Assembly (NCBI GenBank): GCA_936432065.2
Contig: OW386285.2
Coordinates: 261,834,317-261,898,316, forward strand
Source: Rutpela maculata
Lineage: Eukaryota; Arthropoda; Insecta; Coleoptera; Cerambycidae
Length of the DNA: 64,000 bases
Reading direction: 5' to 3'
Shown: one piece after another, positions 41,951-53,683 of the stretch
How positions within the stretch are numbered: position 1 is the first letter of the stretch
Layout of the letters: the number at the start of each line of letters is the position of its first letter
Notes under the pieces: generated by a model
Told to the model about the DNA's origin: nothing
The model's database searches: none
Seen by the model: the letters and a program-made list of their open reading frames with translations, nothing else
Program-made: the position numbers and the translations under genes

Positions 41951-43200
41951 CTAAAAATCTGTCTTTACACAATTTATCAATTCCTTTTGAGAACACGTGT
42001 TTACATCACAAAATTCACTTATTTTATTATAGCAATTATCCATACAGTATACAGGTGATTTTAACATCACATTTGTATTGTCACTTTCACAATAAAACAT
42101 AATGTTTCGACGAGAATGCAACCTTGGAACGTAAATATTTAACTGGAAAAGCATTTATGGGGAGTCAATTTTATTACGAATGGTTTTATATAAGAATACC
42201 AAAAAATAACAAATTCTTCTAAATTCAAGGCTCTTAAAATTAAATGTGCTTAATAAATAATTATTGATTTAAATGTAATAAATTTTAAAAACTTTCTCTG
42301 AATTTGCTCTAAACTGTATTTTTGAGTTTGATAATATGGATTCCAAATTATTGCTTCATATTCAGTATTTGATCTTACATGTGAGTAGTACCATAATTTT
42401 AATGCCTCTAGATTGTAAATGATTGTCAATTTCTCAAAATGAAACCAAGCATTCTAATTGATTCACTACACTTAATTCTTATATGTTCTCCAAAACTCAG
42501 TTCCGATTCGAAGTAAATACCCAAATCTTTACTCAACGCATCACGCTCTAGTACCGTTTCATCTATGGAATAATTGTAATGAAACCAATTTTTCTTTCTC
42601 GTATATGATACGACTTTACATTTTCCGACATTCAGATCTAGTTTATTAAGAGGACACCACTGATTGACTTTGTCAAGTTCCTTTTGAAGTACTTTGCAGT
42701 CATCTTCAGATTTTATACTTTTAAAAAGTTTTAAATCATTTGCGTATATTAGTTTGTCACATTCTAACGTTTCGCATAAATCGTTGAAAAATAATAAAAA
42801 CAGCAAGGGTCCAAGATTACTACCCTGCGGTACTCCAGATGTAGATGCATATATAGATGAATTAAAACCGTTATAGAATACAAACTGATATCTATTTTCT
42901 AGATATGATCCAAAGAATAATAACAGTTGGGTATTAAAACCAACATTCTCCAATTTGTTTAGTAATATTTTATGGTCAATTCTATCGAAAGCTATTCTGT
43001 CTACTTGTCCTTGCGCATCTAAGGGATTTGACACATTTTGAGTGAAAACTACTAAATTTGTTACGGTCGATCTGTGAGTCATAAAACCATGTTGATATGG
43101 TGATATAATTGTTTTGGTAGACGAATAGATGTGGTTATACAAAATTATCTCATAAACCTTTGCGAAGTTATTCGGAATAGAAATTTGTAGTTGTTTGCAT
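41951..43200 (-). pseudogene. LINE reverse transcriptase with mutated active site
   Basis: Minus strand. SPYQHGFMTHRSTVTNLVVF (early RT box), DRIAFDRIDHKILLNKLENV (motif A), ASTSGVPQGSNLGPLLFLLF (motif B), then KLIYANDLKLFKSI in motif C. The catalytic YADD is YAND here, which would abolish activity. It continues NQWCPLNKLDLNVGKCKVVS and KDLGIYFESELSF to a stop at 42426. Further frames give LWYYSHVRSNTEYEAIIWNP and, at 42154-41951, LFQLNIYVPRLHSRR and VYCMDNCYNKISEFCD, the C-terminal end. Several frameshifts. Confidence 0.87.
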
Positions 43201-43342
43201 TAGCTTAAAAATTGGACACGCCTTTACTATTTTTTAATCTTTCGGAAATGTTCTTAACGATAGATTAAATATTATGTACAATGGAACTAATAGCACATAT
43301 GCACAATCTTTGAGGAGGGTATTAGGTCCGGACCAGTTAATT

Positions 43343-43668
43343 TCTTAATGTCCTACAAGTCTGTTATTTTACAATAACCACCCTATTTTGAGATACATTA
43401 AATGAAAAATAACGCCCTAGGGCGTTATGAATATCTATAACGCCCTAGGGCATTATAAAATTATAATACAACCCAAAACAAGCAAATTATGATAGCGTTA
43501 TTGACAAACAAAATGCGTTGCTATGTAACGGCGGCGTTTACAAACAATTTTGATTTTTACTCTCTTTTAAATCAAATCATTCTGAACATAATAGATGTCA
43601 AGTTAATAAATGGTAAATGTCAAAAAAAAAAAATTCGAATTAAATAACAGACTTGCAGGACATTAAAC
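43343..43668. mobile_element. Inverted-repeat element with CCTAGGGCGTTAT palindromes
   Basis: TTAATGTCCTACAAGTCTGT (43343) pairs with ACAGACTTGCAGGACATTAA (to 43668). Within it are the perfect 20-bp palindrome ATAACGCCCTAGGGCGTTAT (43409-43428) and a one-base variant at about 43437-43456. Confidence 0.75.
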
Positions 43669-43681
43669 GTGGAAGGCACCA

Positions 43682-43795
43682 CCGGTGTTATAGGATAATG
43701 ACGCCCTCGGTCGACGTACATTCCCTCGGGCCAGAGGCCCTCGGGATTGTACACTGCCGACCTCGGTGCGTTATTATCCTTATAACACCCTTGGT
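43682..43795. repeat. Hairpin with GTGTTATA ends
   Basis: GGTGTTATAGGATAATGACG (43684) pairs with CGTTATTATCCTTATAACAC (to about 43789); inner arms GTCGACGTACATTCCCTCGG pair imperfectly with the inverse. GC-rich centre GGGCCAGAGGCCC. Confidence 0.75.
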
Positions 43796-44004
43796 ACCTT
43801 AATAACTATAATAGCCTTTTTAATTTCTGTTAATGATATGTGTGTGTTATTAATGTTCTCAAACAGGTTCTATCCAGTGTGGATAATATTGGTATTATCA
43901 TGTGGCTTTGAGAATACTGAGCTGAAGAATTTACTAAATATGTCAACAATTTCTTCCGAATTTTCATAGGTTTTATCCATATATGTCATTTTATGATAAG
44001 GTAT

Positions 44005-44140
44005 CAAAAGGTCTCAAAAAATTTGTTGGTATTAGCCACCCCCATTATCACCCCCGCCCCATTATTAAAAGGGGTGAAAAAATAAAATTGTGATTTTGTG
44101 TGTACAAGAACCACAATTTTTTTACTTTATCCACAATGGT
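44005..44140 (+). repeat. Fragment of family A
   Basis: Only the internal C-rich part (AGCCACCCCCATTATCACCC) and the TGTGTGTACAAGAACCA block remain, without either end. Confidence 0.75.
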
Positions 44141-46106
44141 ATTAAGGAAAAATATATTTCTTCATTAAGATCGTCTTTTTGGAATTTGTTTACAATTTTC
44201 TAAATTGTGGGTAGACAAACTCAAATAACTATGTGGATTTATGTGAATTTTTTACCAAACTAAAAATGGTGAACGTATCATGAAAGTAGATTAAAAAACC
44301 ATTTCAAAACGTATATAATGGCACTCTTGCATTTGGAGCCGAGATAATAATATGTTAATTTTTGCATTTCGGTCGCTTATAAATAAACAAAATGTTATTC
44401 CTTCTTGAAATATTTGCTTATATTTTTGTCTGCCGGTTAAATATAGTCTAAAGCTCCAATTTTTAAAATTACCTTTGGGAATTTCTTATTTTTTGTCTCA
44501 AAAATGGAAACCAACCTAACATGAATAACTAACTTTAAGCCCATGTATACAACTTTGTAAAACCTTTAGTACCACTGATACAATAAAAAAATAAAAGATG
44601 CATTATTATTTGTACACTAAAACGAAAAAAATTAGAAAAATAAAATTAATTGTCTTAAAAGCTTGTCGCGTGAATAGAAAAAAAAAATACGAGCTTTTAA
44701 ATTATTTTTATTTTTCTTATTTTTTTTGTATTAGTAATAAAAGATTGTTTTTAAAATGTTCTTTTTACATTTAATTTTCTGTTTTTGCGATGGAACTACT
44801 AGTACCGGACATAAGAACAATAACAGGAAACTTTAGTATCGCAACATAAATTGTTCAAATTTTGTATGAAGGACAGATTTCATCCAAAACTTCTCATTAG
44901 ACTAGTTGTCACACCCAAAACAAACTAAAACCATAAATAAATTAAACTTATTTCATTTATAAAATAATTATTTATTTTATTTATTTAAAATAAGTTCGAG
45001 TTAGATAAACTTTAAACTATGGAAACTAAATGAGATTTTTTACTAGAAACGATACAAATATTTATTTCTGTAAATGATCCATACCTATAAGGTTTTTACA
45101 ATTGAATATAGAGGTTCTTGCTAGTATGTAGATATTTAGGTTTGCTTGAAAGTAGTCAGTGATGAAATTTTGACATTCAGTTTATCTCATTTTCTCAATT
45201 GCTGGAAATTTTCGTGAATGTTCAAGTTGCGGTGGCTTCTGCATTCTATATACGTCTAATTTATTTCGTGTTAGAGAGGATTCCGACTTATAGGAAATCG
45301 AATGGGCTCATTTAGCACTTTTTTTTTATTTGTTTATCGGAAAGATCTTACAATTTTAAGACCCTGTGCAAAAAACTAGAATTTTGTGAGACCTATAAAT
45401 CATCTAAAAAAAATCATAAAAATGGACCGCACCCGCGGTCGAGTATCGGCCGTGACGTCACTTGATAGGAACCCACTAACCGAAACGGCTAGCTGTAACG
45501 CAGTTATTGTAGTTTCACAATATTACAAATCGTTAACTCAAGCAGTGTGCTTTGAAACTTATACGTGTTTGTGAAAAATTTCAGTTTATCAACTATTTTC
45601 ACAGATTTATATTACTATTCTCTGACGTCACGATGTTGGTCGCACCGTGCTCTTTAAAAGTCGTATATTTCGAAAACCACATATCGGATTCGTCTGAAAT
45701 GTTCAATATCGTCTAATTTCAAGTAATATTTTATCCACAAGAAGTAACAACTACTAAATGAAATTCATTAAATGAACCCATCGTGTGTGTGTATAAGTTT
45801 CAATGGCACTGGCACTGGTATCATACCAACTAGCCAATCATTGGAAATCAAATTGTAGATGTCAAAAGATATGTAAGTTAAATAAAAAGTGCAGGGGGCA
45901 ACAATAAACGTCGAACTGTCAATGTTATATTTTGCAGCAATTTCGGAAATAAACGTAATAATATATGTAGTAGTAATATTAAAATTTACTTATCAATAAA
46001 AATAAGGAATATGATGAACGATTGATGCATAATGTAGTACTTATTCTATTTATATATTAGTGTTTGTATCTACACAATCACAAACAAGTACCCATAATAT
46101 TTTTTT
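44141..46106. other. Intron sequence, nothing firmly recognised
   Basis: About 2 kb, AT-rich, with poly-A runs and short palindromes. ATGGGCTCATTTAG at about 45309 and CATTAAATGAACCCAT at about 45767 could be the ends of a degraded element of about 470 bp, but the arms do not pair further. Confidence 0.4.
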
Positions 46107-47035
46107 TCTTCAAGCGTATTAAAATGTTTAAATTATGCCACCAAAAACAGAAGTAGCAGTAGTACATTGTTTTACTAGTAACAAAATGTTAGTTCCGAGC
46201 GCCACCGTAGTGGACATTGTTTTACTAGTAACATAATGTTAGTTCCGAAAGCGCCACCGTAGTGGGTATTGTTTTATTAGTAACATAATGTTAATACCGA
46301 AAGCCACCGGTGGCGCCCTATCCACTAGCCACCTGTCATAAGTGTCATATATTGTTTCGACATATAAAACTGTAGTTTGAATAATTGTGATTATGATAAA
46401 TAAATAAATTTTTGCGTTTTAATACGCTTGAAGAAAAAATAGTATATATTACACGGAGTAGAACGCCTTTTTTTGTATTTCGCCCAGTTTGCAGTTTCGG
46501 CTTCGCCTCAGCTGCAAATCCTCGGCTCAACACAAAAAAGAGTGCGTTCTACTCCTAGTAATATAATATACTATTCTTCAAGCGTATTAAAATATTTAAA
46601 TTATGTCACCAAAAACAGAAGTAGAAGTAGGACATTGTTTTACTAGTAACAAAATGTTAGTACCGAACGCCACCGTAGTGGACATTGTTTTACTGGTGAC
46701 ATAATGTTAGTTCCGAAAGCGCCACCGCAGTGGGTATTGTTTTACTAGTAACATAATGTTAATACCGAAAGCCACCGGTGGCGCGCTATCCACTATTGTG
46801 TCAACATGTAAGACTGTAGTTTGAATGTTTGTACATTTATGATAAATAAATGAATTTTTGCATTTTAATACGCTTGAAGAAAAAATAGTATATATTACAA
46901 GGAGTAGAACGCCTTTTTTGTGTTTCGCCCAGTTTGCGGCTTCGGCTTCGGCTTCGCCTCAGCCGCAAATCCTGGGCTCAACACAAAAAAAGAGTGCGTT
47001 CTACTCCTAGTAATATAATATACTATTGCTTTATA
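46107..47035. repeat. Tandem pair of a 465-bp composite of two hairpin elements
   Basis: CTTCAAGCGTATTAAAAT occurs at 46109 and 46575 and, inverted, at 46419 and 46863, so each unit is a MITE of about 310-330 bp followed by a 135-150 bp hairpin (AGTAGAACGC ... GCGTTCTACT, with TTCGGCTTCGCCTCAGC in its GC-rich centre). Each MITE holds three internal repeats of about 50 bp (ATTGTTTTACTAGTAACA, then GTTAGTTCCGA and GCCACCGTAGTGG). The two units are over 90 percent alike by eye. Non-coding. Confidence 0.88.
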
Positions 47036-47563
47036 TAATAATATTTCATTGTTATATTTTGTAATTGTTGCGAAAATAAAAGTTATTATTCTTGCAGTAT
47101 TAGTTTAACAACTTAATTATTCAATTGACAGTTAAAGGCTCAATATTATCGAAATTAATTATTTTATTTTTGGGAAACACATTTGAAAATCAATCAATTT
47201 GATAAATTACCACTAATATTTTTTGTGGAGCCAAATAATAACCAACAATTATTAGATATAATTTTCTTGACAGCTAAATTGTAAAAATGATTATGTTTGC
47301 AAATGAGTTCAAAATCTGTTTAGGAATTTTCAACTAAAAGGAAATAGTACAATTTTCATTAAATTTGAGAGTTGGTATTAATAACCAACTCTTAATGTAA
47401 AAAGAAAATTGATTTCGATAAAAAAAACAGAGACCCATCTGGCACCACTAGCACTGCACATACTTACATTTTTTTTTACTACGTTTGCTCTTAATACAAA
47501 TCTCGACATATTGGAGTCAAATTGAATTAAATATCACCGCTTTACACCAATTCACAATTTACA
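47036..47563. other. Intron sequence, nothing recognised
   Basis: AT-rich stretch between the tandem hairpin pair and the LINE poly-A tail. Confidence 0.4.
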
Positions 47564-50262
47564 AGTTTTTTTTTTTTTTTTTTGATTTGGGTCAAAGACC
47601 ATACAGCCAGTCGCTATCTGTTAATATGTTAATGAACTAAGAAAACTATACCTAAAACAAAATAGAGTAATGTAAAGAAGATCAACAACGGGAAATACAG
47701 GGAAACACGCTTCTCGCCCAGGGGTCTATCAGGGCATTAAATTTTGACATCACAAAAAAAAGACCACGGAAAGATGGGTAAAAACATAGAGTTAAAACAA
47801 GAGGAAAACAAAGCTAACCTATAATTTAATATTGGTGTTTAACAAAAAGCCGATAATCATTTCGTAGATTTTCTTAGTACTTATATGGAGTAAGTTGACC
47901 ATGTTAAATGGGGCCATCGTATTACATTATGAAGAAATATTCTTAATTAATTCATCTGTGGCAGTTTTATGTTTATCACAAGCGAAGAAAATGTGGTCAA
48001 GATCGTCTATAACATAACACGAATCGCAAAGTTGTGACGATACCGCTCCAATTTTATTCAAGTGGGCGGGAAAGCAGGCGTGAATAAATCTTAATCTGGT
48101 AATAGTAGCAATGTATTTTCGTGGTAAATTGATACGGTCGTGCCAGTATTGTAGCGGGATAGTTGGTTGAATTTGGCAATATTTAGTTGAATGATTTAAA
48201 ACATATTGATCCCAGGTATATGTCCATTTATTTTTTCCTTCAAATTTACACAGATTATAAGAATCAGCTAGGCATATTTTATTGTTTAATGGGGAACCGT
48301 TAATGGCGGCGTCTTTGGCCAAAATATCAACATGTTCGTTATGTGTTAAACCTATATGAGTTTTGACCCAGATAAATGTGACAATTTTACCAGATTGTAC
48401 AATGTAGTACATAGCGTCCTTAATTTTTAAAATCTATGGGTTTGTTTTATATGAAAAGGAGTCAGTATTTCTAACAGCTGTAAGAACGGAAAGGGAGTCC
48501 GATAAAATTATAATTTCTCTAAAGTTTGTATCTTTGATATAGCTTAAGGCTTTGAAGATGGAGATTGCTTCCAAGGTAAAAATAGAGCAATTAATGTCAA
48601 GTTTGAATTTAAATTCTTCCCGTTCAAATGGAATGAAGAAAGCACATCCATTGCCATTTTTGCTTTTTGAGGCGTCAGTGTAGATAATAGTTGGATCATT
48701 AAATTGATCAAGGACGTTGAGAAGTATTTTCTCGCTAAAAATGGTATTTTCGTTGTAGTCAGGGATGATTACGTTAGGTTCAAAACACATCGACCAGTAG
48801 TTGAATTCACTTACGGCAATTTTTTCAACGGTATTTGACAGTTCATTGATGTCACGGAATGAAGTACACATGGGCGGAGAGGGCTTCTTGTTCCAATATT
48901 TGTTAGTTAGATCGAAACTGTTTAGAGCAGAAATTTTTTATAGTAGAGGAGTGTTGCAAAGATTAAGTTTAAGCAGAAATTTATTGCTTGAAAAGTCTCG
49001 TCTTATTGAAAGCGGGGGTTCAAATGCTTCCACGTGAAGGGCTTCGTTTGGTGTAGACTTCATTGCGCCCAGACATATTCTCAGAGCTTTGCGTTGTATA
49101 ATATCTAAATTACTCAAAAGGCTTTTGCTAGCGGAACCATGTAAAATACAACCATAATCCAATATAGATCTGATATAAGCTTTGTAGAAAGATAGAGCGG
49201 TTTTAACATCAACTCCCCACCAGGTTTTTGTCACAAATTTTAAAAAATTAATGCCCTTCAAGCATTTATTTTTAATAGACCCTATAAAAGGTTTTCAGCT
49301 GAGTTTTTTATCAAGTACGACTCCCAAATACTTTATTTCAGCGCGAGACGGGAAAGAATAACCAGCAAACTGGATATTACCAGTCTGTAAAAGATTAGGT
49401 GTATTATGTCTTGTAAAAACGCAAAATGTTGTTTTTTCTGTTGAAATTTCGAAGCCATTTTCAAAGATCCATTGGATCAAATACAGTATACCGCTTTCAA
49501 TGGTTTCTAGCGAGTTAAGCCATGTTTTATTTTCAGTGTAGAAGCAAAGATCTTCCGCATACTGTACGATATTTAAATCTGGAATATTTGTATTGTGGAT
49601 GTCACCCGTATACAGGTTCTAAAATATTCAAGTTTACTGACTCGTATGCACATTTTAAATCTATAAATAGAGAACTTAAGTAGTTATTGCGAGAAAAATT
49701 TAATTGAATATCTGTAGTTAAAATTAGAACTGCATCAAGACTGCCGACTCCTTTTTTGTAGCCGAATTGGTTTAAAGGAAGGAGGTTTTGATTCATAAGC
49801 CACCATTCTAATCTGGCTTTTATCATACGTTCGAGAGTTTTAAGAATACAAGACATGAGAGAAATAGGGCGATATGATTCAGAACAGTTGGGGCCTTTTC
49901 CTACTTTCAGTATAGGTATGATGAGGACATTTTTTAGGTCCGCGATATTACAGCCTGTAAGATATATATCGTTAAAAAGCTCCAATAAAACTTTTTTAGC
50001 ATTACTGGGAAGATGCATAAGCATTGGGTATTTTATGTCATCACAACCTGCTGATGAATTTCTTATATTCTTAAGAGCTATTTCTAATTCGTGCAGTTGG
50101 AAAGGGAGACATAGGAAATGATCATTGATGATAGAATTATTACGAGGGCAGTCAAGATTGTTAACAGATGGGGGGGCCACTCTGTCAAAAAAAAACCATC
50201 AATCCATTTACCATTATCTGCTGTTTCTTGGGAAACTGGAATGCGCTGCATTTTCTTTTACA
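47564..50262 (-). mobile_element. I-like LINE with RNase H, 5'-truncated, with poly-A tail
   Basis: Minus strand, 2.7 kb. It ends in a poly-A tail (T run on plus at 47566-47584). The coding part spans 50180-47927 with several breaks (next entry). The copy is better preserved than the I-like LINE at 12381-24985 and includes the full RNase H and C-terminal region. Confidence 0.88.
47927..50180 (-). pseudogene. LINE reverse transcriptase plus RNase H (I-group)
   Basis: Minus strand. 50180-49602: IALKNIRNSSAGCDDIKYPM, VLIIPILKVGKGPNCSESYR, PISLMSCILKTLERMI, LNQFGYKKGVGSLDAVLIL and LFIDLKCAYESVN (motif A). Motif B (GxPQGS) is missing: about 60-90 codons are deleted at 49600. Then IVQYAEDLCFYTENKTWLNS (motif C, YAED for YADD), EISTEKTTFCVFTRHN, KYLGVVLDKKLS, and LDYGCILHGSASKSLLS. 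RNase H at about 48720-48450: IIYTDASKSKNGNGCAFFI, FTLEAISIFKALSYI and IILSDSLSVLTAVRN (three acidic residues kept), then VTFIWVKTHIGLTHNEHVD. Last, LCDSCYVIDDLDHIFFAC, the C-terminal zinc motif. Three to four breaks. Confidence 0.9.
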
Positions 50263-51608
50263 AGTTGTTAAATCTTAATCCTTCAAGTAAACAATAAAAA
50301 CAATTTCAGATTTTAGACAATACGAAGCACTATTTCAGGATTTATTTAAAATATGTTTCTTTTATTCTAATGAGTTGCGACAAAGAGAATAATGACAAAT
50401 TCTTCGATTTCAGGAGTGTTGGTTTAATTAGAATAATTCTTCGTTAATGCATCACTGGATTTAGTAGTCAAAATCAAATGTGGGGTGTTTATTATTCCAA
50501 TTAGCGTAATGGTGACCTGAAACCTTTGTGGGCGTTTGCGGTACAAATCAAAGCTTTATTTGACACCAGACTGGCATTTACTGTTTGGTTTAAAGGGCAC
50601 AATACAACCTATAATACATGTACTAATTTGTATTGGTCGCCATTAGTACAGGATATAAACGAGACATAGTGCGCTTCCCCTTATTTTTACAATTTTTACG
50701 ATAATGAAGCCTCAGTTCACCGGACAGATAGAAGTATAAGTTACACTCTACTTCTCTACTTTTACATATACACGTAACAGTGTTTTTATAGATATTTATC
50801 TGTTCGGTGAATTGTTTGGGTGCTAAAGACACTGCTGAGAAAAAACTATAGGAACAAAGCTGTACATTTTTACATAAAAAAATACGAGGAGGCATAATCT
50901 ATTACTGTTTTGGCAATATATGCTTTTAAATCCGACGAATCTTCGCGATGTCATAATTTGCACGCTTCCTTTGCACTTCCTAAGAAAGATAGACTCACTT
51001 ATATTGTTGCTGAAAATTTAATTATCCACAACTTTCTTCTCTACAATTTTCTTTTCACATCTCTTATCATTTTGGCAGCGTTTTCGATTAAATGTGGATA
51101 TTACCTTCCAAATATATAGATTGACCTGCATACTGGAGTTGCCGTTTTGAATTTTACAAATTTTGTTATTTTTTGGGATGTTAAAAGTCCTTAACCCATG
51201 CCAAATGGGTTAGGGCCAAAGTTCCTCGCCCTTCTCAAATTACACAAAAAATTCACCGGACAATTAAAATAAGTACGTAAATACAATGTGCCCCCGGATG
51301 GGGTACCGCACACTTGCAAACTTTCTTATTTTTGATTTGCCAAAAAAAGTAATTCTTTATAAAAAGTTTTGCTTGATTTAGGAAGTCATAAACAGTTGTC
51401 AAACTTATTTTTAATATTCTAAAAATTAGAAAACATGAAATTGGATTTAAGTAAACAAACTACCTTTTTTATATTTTTATTGAAAATTTTATTTTACAAA
51501 GTTTTTTCAATTATGAAAAAAAGCTTAAATACGGAGTTTAGTTGCAAAATAAGGAAATAACCATTTCAAGAAAAAAAAAACATTATACCTATTCAACTAA
51601 GTTGAAAA
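50263..51608. other. Intron sequence, nothing firmly recognised
   Basis: A 90-codon minus frame (50623-50895) is Cys- and basic-rich (ICKSREVECNLYFYLSGELR) but resembles nothing I know. At 51191-51214 TAACCCATGCCAAATGGGTTA forms a short palindrome. No other feature. Confidence 0.45.
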
Positions 51609-52110
51609 CTATTCCACATGTAGACTTTCTACTAGTATACATTTTTCTAATCGTTTTCTTAATTCTTCATAGACACATGAGATCACATCTTCATTCATGG
51701 TTGCAACAGCATATAAAATTATTTGCTTTAATAAATCTATGTCGTTTGCGTATACTTTTTGCTTTAAATACCCCCATAAGTAGTAATCCAACCGGGTTAG
51801 ATCTGGCGAACAGGCTGGCCATGCTGTTGGTTCATAGCGGTCAATTGTCGTGGAAGTGATTGTCTAACCATTATCTAACTAGAATTGTAGAATGTGCTGG
51901 GCATGCATCTTGCTGAAAAATTATTTTTCTTGTAAATTCTAAATTTTCATTATCCAGTTCGCTAAAAACAAAATTATTCAAAATTTCAGAAAATACGGAT
52001 CGATTATTCTGTGATGCGTTATGCTGCACCAAACATTTACTTTTTAAAACTTTTGACTGTTAGTGATAATTCAAAAATTGGTATTTTCCTAAGCCCAATA
52101 CCTACAATTT
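51609..52110 (-). pseudogene. Tc1/mariner-superfamily transposase remnant
   Basis: Minus strand. At about 51920-51960 IIFQQDACPAHSTILVR shows the catalytic motif around the second Asp (FQQDGAPAHS in intact proteins). A stop follows, then WLDNHFHDN, a frame change, SPDL(T)RLDYYLWGYLKQKVY (third acidic residue region, LDYxLWG) and a C-terminal tail NEDVISCVYEELRKRLEKC. The N-terminal DNA-binding part and first catalytic Asp were not found. At least two frameshifts and a stop. Confidence 0.8.
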
Positions 52111-52628
52111 TGAGAAGAAACTACCCATTAGTTAAAAAAGTAGATTCGCTAGTGAATAAAATGTGAAAATGATCTATCTGCTAAAATTTTCTCACCCATT
52201 GTTAAGCGCATCATCTCCAACTTTAGACAGACCGATATAAAAGATATTGTTGCAAATGCAAGAATGGATGTCGGGGGGCATATGGAAGCAGAAAGGCCAA
52301 CTTTAACTGCTTCATTATTTGTACAAATTAAAATTATGCTTATATTAACCAACAAGTCGATCTGGAAAATATCGACGAAAAGCAAGGGAGAAATAAAATT
52401 GTTAGAATTGATCAATGGGCCTTTCCCACGTTTTTTTTTATTGAATATTTGAGAAGTTCTCTTTCGTATTTTTTCTTTTTTGCGAAATTTGCTTCTTTAC
52501 TACAGAAAAAATTATTATGTTATATGAATTTAAAATTGGCGGCAATATTTCTACACTGATGACACATTGAGAGGAATGATCAATCAGTCTAGCACCCTTG
52601 GTAGAGGCTACATATGACCAAATTGTCT
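52111..52628. other. Intron sequence, nothing recognised
   Basis: Contains overlapping open frames on both strands at 52149-52452 that resemble no known protein; likely chance. Confidence 0.4.
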
Positions 52629-52790
52629 AGGCATTTTTTCACGAGCTTAACACAACTAACTGTGGTAAGGTGTAAAAGAGATGGCTATATATAATTAAGA
52701 TGTGGATTGGTTATGTATGTATAGCCATCTCTTTTACACCTTACTATAGTTAGTTGTGGTAAGCTCGCGAAAAAATGCTTGATGTAAGTG
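52629..52790. mobile_element. 160-bp hairpin MITE
   Basis: GCATTTTTTCACGAGCTTA (52635) pairs with TAAGCTCGCGAAAAAATGC (to 52782), and GTAAGGTGTAAAAGAGATGG with CCATCTCTTTTACACCTTAC. The arms are about 65 bp and over 90 percent complementary; the loop is about 30 bp. Confidence 0.9.
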
Positions 52791-53204
52791 TTTGTCTCTT
52801 TCTACCTTTACCGAATTGACAGACATGTCATCAAGCTACACAGTACACACACACACTTTTAAATAATTAATAAGAAGAGTTATGAAGTCAAAATTCTAGA
52901 TCTGTACGATCACAACGTAAATCGTAAATAAAAAATCCTAACCTATCTATTTATTTTACTTCCATCAATGTTGCCAAGTGTCATTTATTTGTGGGGAGCC
53001 GACATGTAAGTGTCTTTCGTCTGTTAATTATTATCATTTTTATTATAGTAGGTGGTATTATTCAATGAAAATTCATTATTTTCAAAAGCGGAGATAAAAA
53101 GTAGGCATTCTTTAATGAAATAATTAAAGCATTTCCTCTAACGCTAAACATTCATATACATTAGGCAACATGGAAATAGTCTCATCGGCAGGTTTCCAGA
53201 CGAG

Positions 53205-53517
53205 ATGTACAATTCAATCACGGTCATTAAACCATACGGTTGTCTCAATCAGCAGCTTGAGGGCGAGAGAGACGCGGGGGCGGGAAATAGAATGAAAGAG
53301 ACAGACATATCTGGTTTCCGTGCAAAAGACAGAGACAAAGATCCTTGTAGTGTCTACAGGTGACGTAGGCTGTAGACCCTACCGGAATCTCTGTCTCTGT
53401 CTTCTTCATGGAAATCAGATATGTCTGTCTCTTTCATTCAATTTCCCGCCCCCCGCGTCTCTCTCGTCCTAAAGCTGCTGATTGATGTAACCGTATCGTT
53501 TATTGACCGTGCAATCA
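53205..53517. mobile_element. 310-bp hairpin MITE with CGGTCATTAAACC ends
   Basis: CACGGTCATTAAACCATACG (53218) pairs with CGTATCGTTTATTGACCGTG (to 53512); further GAGAGAGACGCGGGGGCGGG with the inverse, and AAAGAGACAGACATATCTGG with the inverse. Arms of about 135 bp, loop about 30 bp. The arms carry CTCTGTCTCTGTC-type repeats. Confidence 0.9.
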
Positions 53518-53553
53518 GGCAATCCAACGACCTGTCAAAATTATTTTTCAATA

Positions 53554-53683
53554 TGGCGCTGAGGGCAAACATTTATTTTAATTAACTCGCGGAAACGTAG
53601 CCAAGGCAACCGAAAAAAAAACTCATTTAACGAATGAAATTAAAGGATTGCCGGATGTTTGCCCTCAGCGCCATGTTGGAAGT
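53554..53683. repeat. 130-bp hairpin with ATGGCGCTGAGGGCAAACAT arms
   Basis: ATGGCGCTGAGGGCAAACAT (53554) is inverted exactly at about 53654-53674. Only the 21-bp outer arms plus short AAT-rich inner arms pair. Confidence 0.85.

Larger units (their letters stand above)
40985..43200 (-). mobile_element. LINE (Jockey/CR1-group), 5'-truncated, with a nested MITE
   Basis: Minus strand. Ends with GGCAAATAAAGTGTTTATTT and a TTTATTTA tail near 40985. The coding part at 41951-43200 is decayed (next entry). A 696-bp inverted-repeat MITE (41196-41891) interrupts the 3' untranslated region. Confidence 0.82.

Noticed and set aside
45308..45785. A 470-bp element with ATGGGCTCATTTA / TAAATGAACCCAT ends
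   Set aside because: Only about 13 bp pair at the ends and the interior arms do not; could be coincidence.
50623..50895. Possible host exon (Cys/basic-rich 90-codon minus frame)
   Set aside because: No domain or homologue recognised, no convincing splice sites at both ends; listed only as intron sequence.
52149..52452. Overlapping frames on both strands as a gene
   Set aside because: Neither resembles a known protein, and overlapping open frames in AT-rich DNA of this length are expected by chance.
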